Origin: DATHYU01 sp033722675
GTDB taxonomy: Bacteria > Actinomycetota > Acidimicrobiia > Spongiisociales > UBA11373
DNA length: 18,121 nt
Direction: 5' to 3'
Assembly (NCBI GenBank): GCA_033722675.1
Contig: JAWVYO010000045.1
Location: 1 to 18,121, forward strand
Made by a program: the position numbers and the translations under genes. This document shows positions 1 through 9,581 of this stretch, piece by piece (positions within the stretch are counted from its first letter, which is position 1; each line of letters starts with the position of its first letter). Under the pieces are notes generated by a model. That model was not told where the DNA came from and searched no databases. It saw only the letters and a list, made by a program, of their open reading frames with translations.

Positions 1-302
1 CCATCCAACTGGCGTACAACGAGGAGCACGGCATCGATCCGCAGACGATCCGCAAGCGGGTCTCGGACATCCTGGAGCTGGTGCAGAGCGGCGACGCGCC
101 GAGCGTCGACCGGCGGCGCCGCGAGGTCGTGGAGCGGGAAGCCCTCGACCTGCCGGCGGACGACCTCGGCCGGCTGATCCGGAGCCTCGAGGACGAGATG
201 CGGGAGGCGGCGGCGGAGCTGCGCTTCGAGTACGCGGCGCGCCTTCGAGACGAGATCAACGAGCTGAAGCGCGAGCTCCGAGCGATGGCGGAGGCCCGTT
301 AG
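1..302 (+). CDS. uvrB: UvrABC excision nuclease subunit B, C-terminal end (partial)
   Basis: This is the last 99 codons of UvrB, the damage-verifying helicase-like subunit of nucleotide excision repair; the gene enters from outside the window in the frame whose codons begin at base 3. The visible part opens with IQLAYNEEHGIDPQTIRK, the conserved segment following the helicase core of UvrB. It ends with a UVR domain of about 35 residues (LEDEMREAAAELRFEYAARLRDEINELK), a helical hairpin that binds the matching UVR domain of UvrC. A charged linker of about 40 residues separates the two. The stop TAG at 300-302 overlaps the stop of the convergent isochorismatase-family gene, so there is no room for a terminator between them. 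The identification is firm; the helicase motifs lie upstream and cannot be examined. Confidence 0.95.
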   Translation, partial: IQLAYNEEHGIDPQTIRKRVSDILELVQSGDAPSVDRRRREVVEREALDLPADDLGRLIRSLEDEMREAAAELRFEYAARLRDEINELKRELRAMAEAR

Positions 303-943
303 GCGGGCGGGGTCGCCGTGCCCGCCAGGTAGGCGAGGGCGGCGTCGAGCGGGACCACGTCGCCGTACTTGGCGGCGATGTCCACGAGGTTCGCCTCGTG
401 GGGCTCCGGTGCCCTGTCCCCGACGGCCGCCTCGGGCACCACTGCGGGGAGTCCGAGCTGCATGAGGTCGATGGCCGTGGCCCGGATGCAGCCGCTGGTG
501 GTGGCGCCACAGAGGATCACGGTGTCGACGCCGAGGTCGGCGAGCATCTCGGCGAGCCGGGTACCGAAGAAGGCGGAGGCACCCTTCTTGCGCACGAGCG
601 TCTCGTCGGGACGTCGGCCGAGACGCGGGTCGATGGCGGTCCACCCGCCGTCCCGCACGAGGCTCTCGAGGGAGGGCGCCTTCTGCATCCACAGGACGGT
701 GTCCTCGTCACCGGGATCGAACTCGATCGTGGTGAACACGACCGGCGTATCGCCGGAACGTGCGGCGTCGAGGAGGCGCCGTGTCGCCGAGACGACAGCG
801 GACAGGTCGGAGCCCATGGGGGCTTCGGGGTCGGTGAATCCCGTCGACAGGTCGACGACGAGGACGGCAGGACGCGAGCCCCAGGAGAGTCCACGACCCA
901 GCCGGGCTGCTTCGTAGACGGCCTGGGTCGAGGAGTCCGTCAT
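299..943 (-). CDS. Isochorismatase-family cysteine hydrolase (N-carbamoylsarcosine amidase-like)
   Basis: A 214-residue cytoplasmic hydrolase of the isochorismatase/nicotinamidase fold. The expected catalytic triad is visible: Asp31 in VLVVDLSTGFTD, Lys119 in RKKGASAFFGT, and the nucleophile Cys152 in CGATTSGCIRATA. The TTSGC(I/V)RATA form around the cysteine is the version I associate with N-carbamoylsarcosine amidohydrolases rather than with PncA or EntB, so an amide or carbamoyl substrate is more likely than isochorismate, but the true substrate cannot be read from sequence. The ATG at 943 lies 16 bases after tatA with no good Shine-Dalgarno, suggesting co-transcription with tatA. The 3' end overlaps uvrB tail to tail by four bases. 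The family call is strong; the specific enzyme call is tentative. Confidence 0.88.
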   Translation of the reverse strand: MTDSSTQAVYEAARLGRGLSWGSRPAVLVVDLSTGFTDPEAPMGSDLSAVVSATRRLLDAARSGDTPVVFTTIEFDPGDEDTVLWMQKAPSLESLVRDGGWTAIDPRLGRRPDETLVRKKGASAFFGTRLAEMLADLGVDTVILCGATTSGCIRATAIDLMQLGLPAVVPEAAVGDRAPEPHEANLVDIAAKYGDVVPLDAALAYLAGTATPPA

Positions 944-959
944 CGCGGCCGCCGGCGGG

Positions 960-1136
960 TCAGCTCCGCTCGGCCTCGTCGGTGGCGTCCTCGTCCTCGT
1001 CGTCCTCGCGCATCCCCTTGCGGAGTTCCTTGGCGGACTTGCCGATGGAGCGCGCCAGCTCGGGCAGCTTCGCCGAACCGAACAGGAGCAGGACGACGAC
1101 GAGGATCACGATGATCTCCGGCCAACCGAGCCTCAT
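960..1136 (-). CDS. tatA: Sec-independent protein translocase subunit TatA
   Basis: A 58-residue membrane protein of the twin-arginine translocase, which exports folded proteins. It has the TatA layout: a short N-terminus, one hydrophobic segment at residues 7-19 (EIIVILVVVLLLF), the Phe-Gly hinge at 19-20, an amphipathic helix (KLPELARSIGKSAKELRKG, 23-41), and an acidic unstructured tail. The hinge reads FGSAKLPELA, closer to TatA/TatE than to TatB. The reading frame is open far upstream, but the ATG at 1136 is chosen because it directly precedes the membrane segment and follows a purine-rich ribosome site (GAGGAAAGG, six bases before it). A TACACT -10 hexamer lies 24 bases before the start. 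No tatC is visible, so the rest of the translocase must be elsewhere. It is divergent from uvrA and followed by the hydrolase gene. Confidence 0.92.
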   Translation of the reverse strand: MRLGWPEIIVILVVVLLLFGSAKLPELARSIGKSAKELRKGMREDDEDEDATDEAERS

Positions 1137-1160
1137 AGGGACCTTTCCTCGCTGCGTCGA

Positions 1161-1166
1161 AGTGTA
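1161..1166 (-). promoter_or_regulatory. Candidate -10 element of tatA
   Basis: Read on the minus strand this is TACACT, 24 bases before the tatA ATG, which leaves a short leader containing the ribosome site. The same hexamer serves uvrA on the other strand. No convincing -35 is seen at the usual spacing. The call rests on position and on likeness to other -10 hexamers in the window. Confidence 0.45.
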
Positions 1167-1277
1167 GGGCGGGCCGCCGGGTGTGGCGGCAGGGGCGGAG
1201 GACCCCGACGGCGGGGCCGGTCGGCCAGGGTGGCTTTTCGCGAACCACACCGCTGAAATTTGGCCCGACCCGGCCGG

Positions 1278-1283
1278 TACACT
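1278..1283 (+). promoter_or_regulatory. Candidate -10 element of uvrA
   Basis: TACACT lies 25 bases before the uvrA GTG. A weak -35-like CTGAAA at 1253-1258 is 19 bases upstream, longer than ideal. An 8-base palindrome TTCGCGAA at 1237-1244, flanked by GTGG and CCAC, lies just upstream and could bind a regulator; it does not match a LexA box that I recognise. Confidence 0.4.
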
Positions 1284-1297
1284 GCCGGTTCCGCATC

Positions 1298-1303
1298 GGA
1301 GGA
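1298..1303 (+). promoter_or_regulatory. Ribosome binding site deciding the uvrA start
   Basis: GGAGGA lies five bases before the GTG at 1309. It supports that start over the in-frame start at 1183, whose extra 42 codons would run through the promoter region and do not resemble UvrA. Confidence 0.75.
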
Positions 1304-1308
1304 CGGCG

Positions 1309-4127
<2,819 letters not shown>

Positions 4128-4131
<4 letters not shown>

Positions 4132-4841
4132 CGGGCTGGGGCGACGACCTGGCCGACTGGTGGCTCGGGGAGATCGCCTCCGACATCGGCTACGCCGGCG
4201 AGGTGCTGCCGATGGCGCTCGGGCTCCTCGACCCCGCGGCGGGCGAGACCGTGCTCGACGTCGGCTGCGGCGAAGGACGGGTGATGCGCGAGATCGCCGC
4301 CCGGGGCGCCACCCCCATCGGCGTCGACCTCTCGTTCGACCTGCTCGGCCACGCGGCCGAGTCCGGGCCGGTGGTCGCGGCCAGGCTCCCGTCGCTCGGC
4401 TTCCTCGGGGACGGCGTGGTCGACGCTGCGGTGGTCGTGCTCGTGCTGGAGCACCTCCCCGAGGTGGCCGGCCTGTTCGCCGAGACGGCCCGGGTCGTGC
4501 GGTCCGGGGGCCGTCTCGCTCTCGTCGTCAACCACCCGGTCCTCACCGCACCCGATTCGGGGCCGATCGTCGACCCCGACGACGACGAGGTCCTCTGGCG
4601 GTGGGGCGACTACTTCGGGTCGGGATCGACCGTCGAGCCGGCCGGCGAGTCGTCCGTGGCGTTCCACCACCGATCGACGGCGGCACTCCTCACGGCGGCG
4701 GCGGATGCAGGATGGACGCTGGAGCGGCTGGAGGAGGCGCCCGTGGGGGAGCAGCGCCGCCGCGCCGACCCGCTGCTGGACGCCCAGGCCGACGTCCCGA
4801 GGCTGCTCGGGGCGCGGTGGCGGCGTCCGTCGGACGGCTGA
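4128..4841 (+). CDS. Class I SAM-dependent methyltransferase
   Basis: A 237-residue methyltransferase of the small-molecule (Methyltransf_11/25-like) type. Motif I is VLDVGCGEGR at 42-51, the acidic residue binding the SAM ribose is Asp67 in PIGVDLS, and a LEHLPEVAGLFAETARVVRSGGRLALV stretch gives motifs II and III of the Rossmann fold. No transmembrane segment or signal peptide is seen, so it should be cytoplasmic. The GTG start lies inside the uvrA stop (GTGA, 4128-4131), so translation is probably coupled to UvrA synthesis; this start also gives a complete N-terminal helix (WGDDLADWWLGEIASDIGY) before motif I. The methyl acceptor is unknown. Coupling to uvrA might hint at a stress role, but this is inference from position only. 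Confidence 0.88.
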
Positions 4842-4870
4842 CCGGGTGCACACCGCCGGTCGTCGCGGTG

Positions 4871-4879
4871 TGGGATGAT
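4871..4879 (+). promoter_or_regulatory. Possible extended -10 element of the small lipoprotein gene
   Basis: TGG followed by GATGAT resembles an extended -10 (TGn plus hexamer). The hexamer ends six bases before the GTG at 4886, which would give a leaderless transcript. The first hexamer base is not T, so the match is weak. Confidence 0.25.
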
Positions 4880-4885
4880 CGCGCC

Positions 4886-5323
4886 GTGCACCACCCGGGC
4901 CGCGCCTCGCTCGTGATCCTCCTCTGGTTCGCCCTGGCGTCGTGCATCTCGGCGACGCCCGCCGAGGAGTCGGGAGCGGCGGCCACGGCCGCCGTGGTGC
5001 GCGGCCTCGTCGACGACCCGACCACGGCCGTCTTCCTCCTCCCCCTGTCGGGGTCGGATCCCGATCTCACCCTCCAGGCGGCGGTCGTGGCCGAACTCGA
5101 CGACCTCGAGACCGTCCGCTTCGTCGACGACGCCGAGGAGGCCTTCGACGGTGACGGGGTCCGCGACGGCGCGGTCCTCCTCCGGGTGGGGAGCGTGCCG
5201 TCCGGCGATCGCCCGGTGGTGACGGTCGAGCGGATCCTGTCGGCGAACCGCTCGACCCTGGTGACGGTGGCCCTGGAGCGGTCCGGCGACGAGTGGCGGG
5301 TCCTGTCGGTCTCAGACGCCTGA
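4886..5323 (+). CDS. Small putative lipoprotein of unknown function
   Basis: A 145-residue protein I do not recognise. Residues 1-20 look like a lipoprotein signal: a short basic start, a hydrophobic core (LVILLWFALA) and a lipobox ending LASC with Cys20. The mature part is acidic, has no cysteine, and has beta-rich stretches (TTAVFLLPLSG, GAVLLRVGSVPSG, RPVVTVERILS, STLVTVALERSGDEWRVLSVSDA). The ending, where an exchange is followed by 'W-R-V', resembles small immunoglobulin-like or NTF2-like secreted domains but is not diagnostic. An in-frame GTG at 4868 would add six residues; 4886 is preferred because it gives a standard signal peptide. It follows the methyltransferase by 44 bases and overlaps the convergent MFS gene by 12 bases. 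It probably sits on the outer face of the cytoplasmic membrane. Confidence 0.72.
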   Translation: MHHPGRASLVILLWFALASCISATPAEESGAAATAAVVRGLVDDPTTAVFLLPLSGSDPDLTLQAAVVAELDDLETVRFVDDAEEAFDGDGVRDGAVLLRVGSVPSGDRPVVTVERILSANRSTLVTVALERSGDEWRVLSVSDA

Positions 5324-6760
5324 GGGGTCGGCCACCGCGGCGGCCAGGTCGAGTGCCCGGTCGACGTCGTCGCCGTCGGGTGGCTCGAGGTCGGTGAGCG
5401 CGGCGATGCGGAGCCGCTCGAGTTCCGACCCGTCCCAGCCGGCCGCCTCGGGACGGCCGGCGTCCACTGCGGCCGCGGCCGCAGTGGCGGCGAGGACGAT
5501 CGCCTCGCGCCGCGCTCCCCGCATGGCCCGGAGACGGGCGGCGACGAAGAGGCTCTCCGCCACCCCGTCGCGTTCGGTGGCGCGTTTGGAGGTGATCCGG
5601 AGGTCGAACACGTAGGCGGCGAAGGCGTAGCCCCCGATGACGGCGACACCTGCGGAGCCCGCCCACGCCGGGGCCCGGACGAGCACCGCGACGAGGGCCC
5701 CGACCACCCACGCGACCTGGAAGGTGGTCTCGAGGCGGGCGAAGGCCCGTCCGAGGTCGGCCTCCACGGCCTGGCGCTGCACGAGGCTGTCGAATCCGTG
5801 CTTGCCGAGGGTGGCGGCGAGGCCGAGTGCCGCTGCGAGGACCCCGCCGGTGATCACGTCGAATCGGAGCGCCCCGGGGACGGCGGCCAGCGCCGGCAGC
5901 GCCAGCGCGATGCCGATGAGGGAGGACTCCCCGGTGAGGCGCCGCAGCATGGGCGCAGTGAGCGATCCCACGAGTCCGCCGGCGGCTGCCGCGCCGAGCA
6001 CGGCCCCGAACTGCCACAGCGGCACACCGGCGGCCCGCAGGACGAACGCGAGGTGGAAGGTGACGAAGCCCACGAGCAGCCGGAGGGCGCCGATGGCGGC
6101 GATCCCGTCGCGCAGGACCGGCGTACGCACGTCGAGGAGCGCCCGGCGGCGGCGGGTGACGATCGAACGCGTCGGCGGGAGGGTGAGGGCGACGACGAGC
6201 GCGGCGGCCATGAGCCCGGCACCCATCCGAAGCACCCAGGAGGCGCCGGCCACGGCGAGGACCCCGGCGGCGACCGCTCCGCCCACCGCCAGCCCGAGCG
6301 CGCCCACGACGGAGACGATCGAGTTGGCGCGTACGAGGAGGCCGGGCCGGGGTTCGAGCCGGGGCACGATCGCCGAACGCGACACCACGAAGACCTTGCC
6401 GAGCACCAGGGCGGCGAATGCCTCCGGGTAGAAGGCGAGTCGCTCCAGGTGCACCGCGAGCAGCAGGAACACGACGACCCGGAGGGCCAGGCCCGAGACG
6501 ATCACGGCGCGCTGGCCGCCGCGGACGCGGTCCACGACCGGTCCGATGACGGGGACCACGACGGCGAAGGGCGCCATCGTCAGGCACAGATAGAGGAGGA
6601 TCACGGGCCGGGCGGCGTCGAGGCTGACCCCGAAGAAGAGCGAGCCGGCCAGGGAGACGGCCAGGCACGCCTCACCGGCCGAGACGAGGGCCTGGACGAC
6701 CCCGAGCCGGCGGATGCCGCCGGCGACCCGCTGGGCGGGCGGAGCGGTCTGCGTGTCCAC
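5312..6760 (-). CDS. MFS-type membrane transporter
   Basis: A 482-residue integral membrane protein with about 12 hydrophobic segments between residues 20 and 388. It carries a motif-A-like loop after segment 2 (GPVVDRVRGGQR, 73-84) and a basic central loop (TRSIVTRRRR, 198-206), as expected of major facilitator proteins, most like drug or siderophore exporters. The substrate cannot be predicted. Residues 388-482 form an unusual hydrophilic, alanine-rich C-terminal tail without membrane segments, of unknown role. The reading frame continues far upstream antisense to uvrC, so the start is inferred. GTG at 6760 is chosen because it gives a 20-residue cytoplasmic lead before segment 1 and lies eight bases after a TACCTT -10 hexamer. 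The 3' end overlaps the small lipoprotein gene by 12 bases in convergent orientation. Confidence 0.85.
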   Translation of the reverse strand: MDTQTAPPAQRVAGGIRRLGVVQALVSAGEACLAVSLAGSLFFGVSLDAARPVILLYLCLTMAPFAVVVPVIGPVVDRVRGGQRAVIVSGLALRVVVFLLLAVHLERLAFYPEAFAALVLGKVFVVSRSAIVPRLEPRPGLLVRANSIVSVVGALGLAVGGAVAAGVLAVAGASWVLRMGAGLMAAALVVALTLPPTRSIVTRRRRALLDVRTPVLRDGIAAIGALRLLVGFVTFHLAFVLRAAGVPLWQFGAVLGAAAAGGLVGSLTAPMLRRLTGESSLIGIALALPALAAVPGALRFDVITGGVLAAALGLAATLGKHGFDSLVQRQAVEADLGRAFARLETTFQVAWVVGALVAVLVRAPAWAGSAGVAVIGGYAFAAYVFDLRITSKRATERDGVAESLFVAARLRAMRGARREAIVLAATAAAAAVDAGRPEAAGWDGSELERLRIAALTDLEPPDGDDVDRALDLAAAVADPSGV

Positions 6761-6768
6761 GTCGGTCG

Positions 6769-6774
6769 AAGGTA
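6769..6774 (-). promoter_or_regulatory. Candidate -10 element of the MFS gene, leaderless
   Basis: On the minus strand this reads TACCTT, ending eight bases before the GTG at 6760. Transcription would start at or next to the start codon. No Shine-Dalgarno is present in the gap, which fits leaderless translation. It faces away from the uvrC promoter within a 90-base divergent spacer. Confidence 0.42.
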
Positions 6775-6837
6775 GACGCCCGGGCCGGCACGAGTCCACC
6801 GCCCAGCGGGCCGGGCCGCCAGGCGGCCGCCCGCCGA

Positions 6838-6843
6838 TACGAT
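6838..6843 (+). promoter_or_regulatory. Candidate -10 element of uvrC, leaderless
   Basis: TACGAT ends seven bases before the uvrC ATG at 6851, the distance expected from a -10 hexamer to the transcription start. The mRNA would therefore begin at the ATG. No clear -35 is seen. A GGGGA three bases before ATG is too close to be a good ribosome site. Confidence 0.5.
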
Positions 6844-6850
6844 CGGGGAC

Positions 6851-8695
6851 ATGCTGCGGCGCCCTCCGGCTTCCGAGATCCCCGACGTCCCGGGGGTCTA
6901 TCGCTTTCGCGACCGCCACGGCGAGATCCTCTACGTCGGCAAGGCGAAGTCGCTGCGCAAGCGCGTCACGAACTACTTCGGGCGCGACCTCCAGGCTCGG
7001 ACGCTGACGATGGTCGATCAGGCCGAGTCGGTCGACTGGATCGTCACCGACAACGAGGTCGAGGCCCTCATGCTGGAGTACACGCTCATCCAGAAGCACC
7101 AGCCGCGCTTCAACATCCGCCTCCGCGACGACAAGTCCTTCCCCTTCCTCGCCATCACGCGCTCGGAGGAGTGGCCCCGGGCGACGGTCATGCGAGGCAA
7201 GCGGCGCAGCGGCACCCAGTACTTCGGGCCCTATGCCCACGCCTACGCCATCCGCCAGACGCTCGATCTGCTCGTGCGGACGTTCCCGATCCGCACCTGT
7301 TCCAACGCGAAGTTCAAGCGGCACGAAGCCCAGGGCCGACCCTGCCTCCTGTTCCACATCGAACGCTGCTCGGGCCCCTGCGTCGGTGAGGTGAGCGAGG
7401 ACCAGTACGCCGCCTACGTCGACGGCCTCGCCGACTTCCTCGCGGGGAACGACGACGACATCCTCGACCGGCTGCGCGCCGGGATGGAGTCGGCGGCCGA
7501 CGACCTCGAGTTCGAGCAGGCCGCCCGGCTTCGCGACCAGATCACCGCCATCCAGAAGGCGCTCGCCCGTCAGGAGATGGCGACGACGAAGCGGGAGGAC
7601 TTCGACCTCATCGCCGTGGAGGAGGACGACCTCGAAGCCGCCGTCGTGGCCCTCCACGTGCGGAAGGGCCGGGTGTCGGGACGATCGTCGACGATCGTGG
7701 ACAAGGTCGAGGACGTCACGACCGAACAGCTGGTCGCCCGGATGCTCAGCCAGCGCTACGGCGGCGAGCGGCCGCCCCCCGAGGTGCTGGTGCAGGTGGA
7801 GCCCGAGGAGGCCGATCTGTGGCGGGAGTGGCTGGAGTACCGGCGTGAGGCGAAGGTGTCCCTCCGGGTGCCCCGACGCGGCCAGAAGCGCCGCCTCATG
7901 GAGACGGCCCGGGCCAACGCCCGGGAGGAGTTCGCCCGCCATCGCCTGCGGCGCCAGAACGACCACAACGCCCGCGCCAGGGCCCTCCGCAGCCTCCAGG
8001 ACAGCCTGGACCTGCCGGAGCCGCCGCTGCGGATCGAGTGCTACGACATCTCGACGATCCAGGGGAGCGACACCGTCGGGTCCATGGTCGTCATGGAGGA
8101 CGGGCTCCCGAAGCGCAACCAGTACCGGCGGTTCAAGGTGCGGAGCATCGACGGACAGGACGACTTCGCGGCGATGGAGGAGGTCCTGCGCCGCCGTCTC
8201 ACCGCCTACCTGGCCGAGCGCCGCCTCCCCGTCGAGGAGCGGGGCAAGTTCGCCTATCCGCCGTCGCTGCTGCTCGTCGACGGCGGTGCGGGCCAGCTGG
8301 GCCGGGCCGTCAAGGTCGTGGAGGAACTCGGTCTGGACATCCCCGTCGCGGGGCTCGCCAAGAAGATGGAGGAGGTGTACCTGCCGGGCTCGCCGGAACC
8401 GGTGGTCATCCCCCGGGGGGAGCACGCGCTGCACCTGCTCCAGCGGATCCGCGACGAGGCGCACCGCTTCGCCGTCCAATACCACCGCACCCTGCGGGGC
8501 CGTCGTATGGTTGACTCGGTGCTGGACGAGGTCCCGGGCGTCGGGCCGAAACGCAAGGCGGCGCTCATGCAGCGGTTCGGATCCCTGAAGCGGATCCGGG
8601 AGGCCGACGCCGAGGAACTGGCCGAGGTCGTCCCGGCCTCGGTGGTGGACGACCTGCAGGCCGTCCTCCGCGGCGAGCGGGTCGGGACCGGGTAG
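6851..8695 (+). CDS. uvrC: UvrABC excision nuclease subunit C
   Basis: A 614-residue dual-incision nuclease of nucleotide excision repair. The N-terminal GIY-YIG domain (GVY at 15-17, YVGKAKSLRKR at 28-38, catalytic Glu76) makes the 3' cut. Four cysteines at 150, 165, 173 and 177 match the pattern that holds the UvrC iron-sulfur cluster. A UVR domain (about 205-240, EFEQAARLRDQI) pairs with UvrB. The RNase H-like domain has Asp399 (ECYDIST), Asp477 (LVDGGAGQ) and His538 (RDEAHRF) for the 5' cut. A helix-hairpin-helix end (DEVPGVGPKRKAALMQRFGS) binds DNA. Length and all catalytic residues are normal. It starts its own transcription unit behind a TACGAT hexamer and is followed after ten bases by rapZ. 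The identification is certain. Confidence 0.98.
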   Translation: MLRRPPASEIPDVPGVYRFRDRHGEILYVGKAKSLRKRVTNYFGRDLQARTLTMVDQAESVDWIVTDNEVEALMLEYTLIQKHQPRFNIRLRDDKSFPFLAITRSEEWPRATVMRGKRRSGTQYFGPYAHAYAIRQTLDLLVRTFPIRTCSNAKFKRHEAQGRPCLLFHIERCSGPCVGEVSEDQYAAYVDGLADFLAGNDDDILDRLRAGMESAADDLEFEQAARLRDQITAIQKALARQEMATTKREDFDLIAVEEDDLEAAVVALHVRKGRVSGRSSTIVDKVEDVTTEQLVARMLSQRYGGERPPPEVLVQVEPEEADLWREWLEYRREAKVSLRVPRRGQKRRLMETARANAREEFARHRLRRQNDHNARARALRSLQDSLDLPEPPLRIECYDISTIQGSDTVGSMVVMEDGLPKRNQYRRFKVRSIDGQDDFAAMEEVLRRRLTAYLAERRLPVEERGKFAYPPSLLLVDGGAGQLGRAVKVVEELGLDIPVAGLAKKMEEVYLPGSPEPVVIPRGEHALHLLQRIRDEAHRFAVQYHRTLRGRRMVDSVLDEVPGVGPKRKAALMQRFGSLKRIREADAEELAEVVPASVVDDLQAVLRGERVGTG

Positions 8696-8705
8696 AGGAG
8701 GGGCC

Positions 8706-9581
8706 ATGCCGGAAGCGCCGGAACTCGTGATCATCACCGGGATGTCCGGTGCCGGTCGGTCGACGGCGTCGCGCGCCCTCGAGGACCTCGGGTTCCACGT
8801 CATCGACAACCTGCCGGTCGACCTCGTGCCGGAGGTGGTGGCGTACTCGGATCCGTTGGAGTCGTCCGCCCGTCGCCGGGTGGCCGTCGTGGTCGACGCC
8901 CGGGCGCGGCTCACGTTCGAGCGTCTCGAGCAGGCGCTGGTGACCCTGGCCGGCCAGGGCGTGCCCACCTCCATCGTCTTCCTGGACGCCGACGACTCCA
9001 CGCTCGCCAAGCGGTTCTCCGAGACGCGCCGCCCGCACCCCGTGAGCGGCGCCACGATCGGCGACTCCATCGCCGCCGAGCGGGCCGCACTCGCCGACAT
9101 CCGCGGTGAGGCCGACATCGTCATCGACACCACGGAGCGCTCCGTGCACGACCTCCGCGGCATGATCCAGGAGATCTACGCCGGACGCCGGCCCCGCCGA
9201 CCGCTGCGCGTCAACGTGCAGTCGTTCGGGTTCAAGCACGGCGTGCCGCGGGTCGTCGATCTGGTCTTCGACGTCCGGTTCCTCCCCAACCCGCACTGGG
9301 ACCCCGATCTCCGGCCCCTCACGGGCCTGGACGACCCGGTGCGCGAGTACGTGTTCGCCCACGCCGAGGCCGGCGAGTTCGTCGAGCGGCTGACGGAGAT
9401 GCTCGGGTTCCTCCTCCCCAAGTACGACGACGAGGGGAAGAGCTACCTGACCATCGGCGTGGGGTGCACGGGCGGCAAGCACCGGTCGGTGGCCATCGCA
9501 GAACGGATCGCCGAGTACGTGTCGTCCCTCGACTACGACGTGGCGATCACCCACCGAGACAAGGATCGGGGCGGCACGTGA
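8706..9581 (+). CDS. rapZ: RapZ/YvcJ-family nucleotide-binding protein
   Basis: A 291-residue cytoplasmic P-loop protein. In E. coli RapZ is an RNA adaptor controlling glucosamine-6-phosphate synthase; in Gram-positives YvcJ is a nucleotide-binding protein with less defined roles. The P-loop is at 12-19 (GMSGAGRS), with Arg in place of the usual Lys; this form is common in actinobacterial members, so it need not mean loss of function. EDLGFHVIDNLP (26-37) and the C-terminal block with DVRFLPNP, LTGLDDPV and GCTGGKHRSVAIAE are typical family motifs. AGGAGG lies four bases before the ATG. It follows uvrC by ten bases, and its stop overlaps the yvcK start (GTGA). The uvrC-rapZ-yvcK order is standard for Gram-positive bacteria. 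Confidence 0.95.
   Translation: MPEAPELVIITGMSGAGRSTASRALEDLGFHVIDNLPVDLVPEVVAYSDPLESSARRRVAVVVDARARLTFERLEQALVTLAGQGVPTSIVFLDADDSTLAKRFSETRRPHPVSGATIGDSIAAERAALADIRGEADIVIDTTERSVHDLRGMIQEIYAGRRPRRPLRVNVQSFGFKHGVPRVVDLVFDVRFLPNPHWDPDLRPLTGLDDPVREYVFAHAEAGEFVERLTEMLGFLLPKYDDEGKSYLTIGVGCTGGKHRSVAIAERIAEYVSSLDYDVAITHRDKDRGGT

Noticed and set aside
1237..1244. TTCGCGAA palindrome upstream of uvrA as an SOS (LexA) box
   Set aside because: It is too short and lacks the GAAC-N4-GTTC arrangement of actinobacterial LexA sites, so I only mention it as a possible regulator site.
1183..1308. Upstream in-frame start for uvrA
   Set aside because: The extension crosses the -10 and GGAGGA sites and has no UvrA likeness; GTG at 1309 gives the standard N-terminus.
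8739..8762. RapZ P-loop with Arg in place of Lys as a sign of a dead protein
   Set aside because: The same GxSGAGRxT form is usual in actinobacterial homologues, and the rest of the protein is intact.
6761..9163. The MFS reading frame staying open 2.4 kb further upstream, antisense to uvrC and part of rapZ
   Set aside because: The extra residues resemble no protein, while uvrC and rapZ are intact. The frame is open only because stop codons are rare in such DNA.
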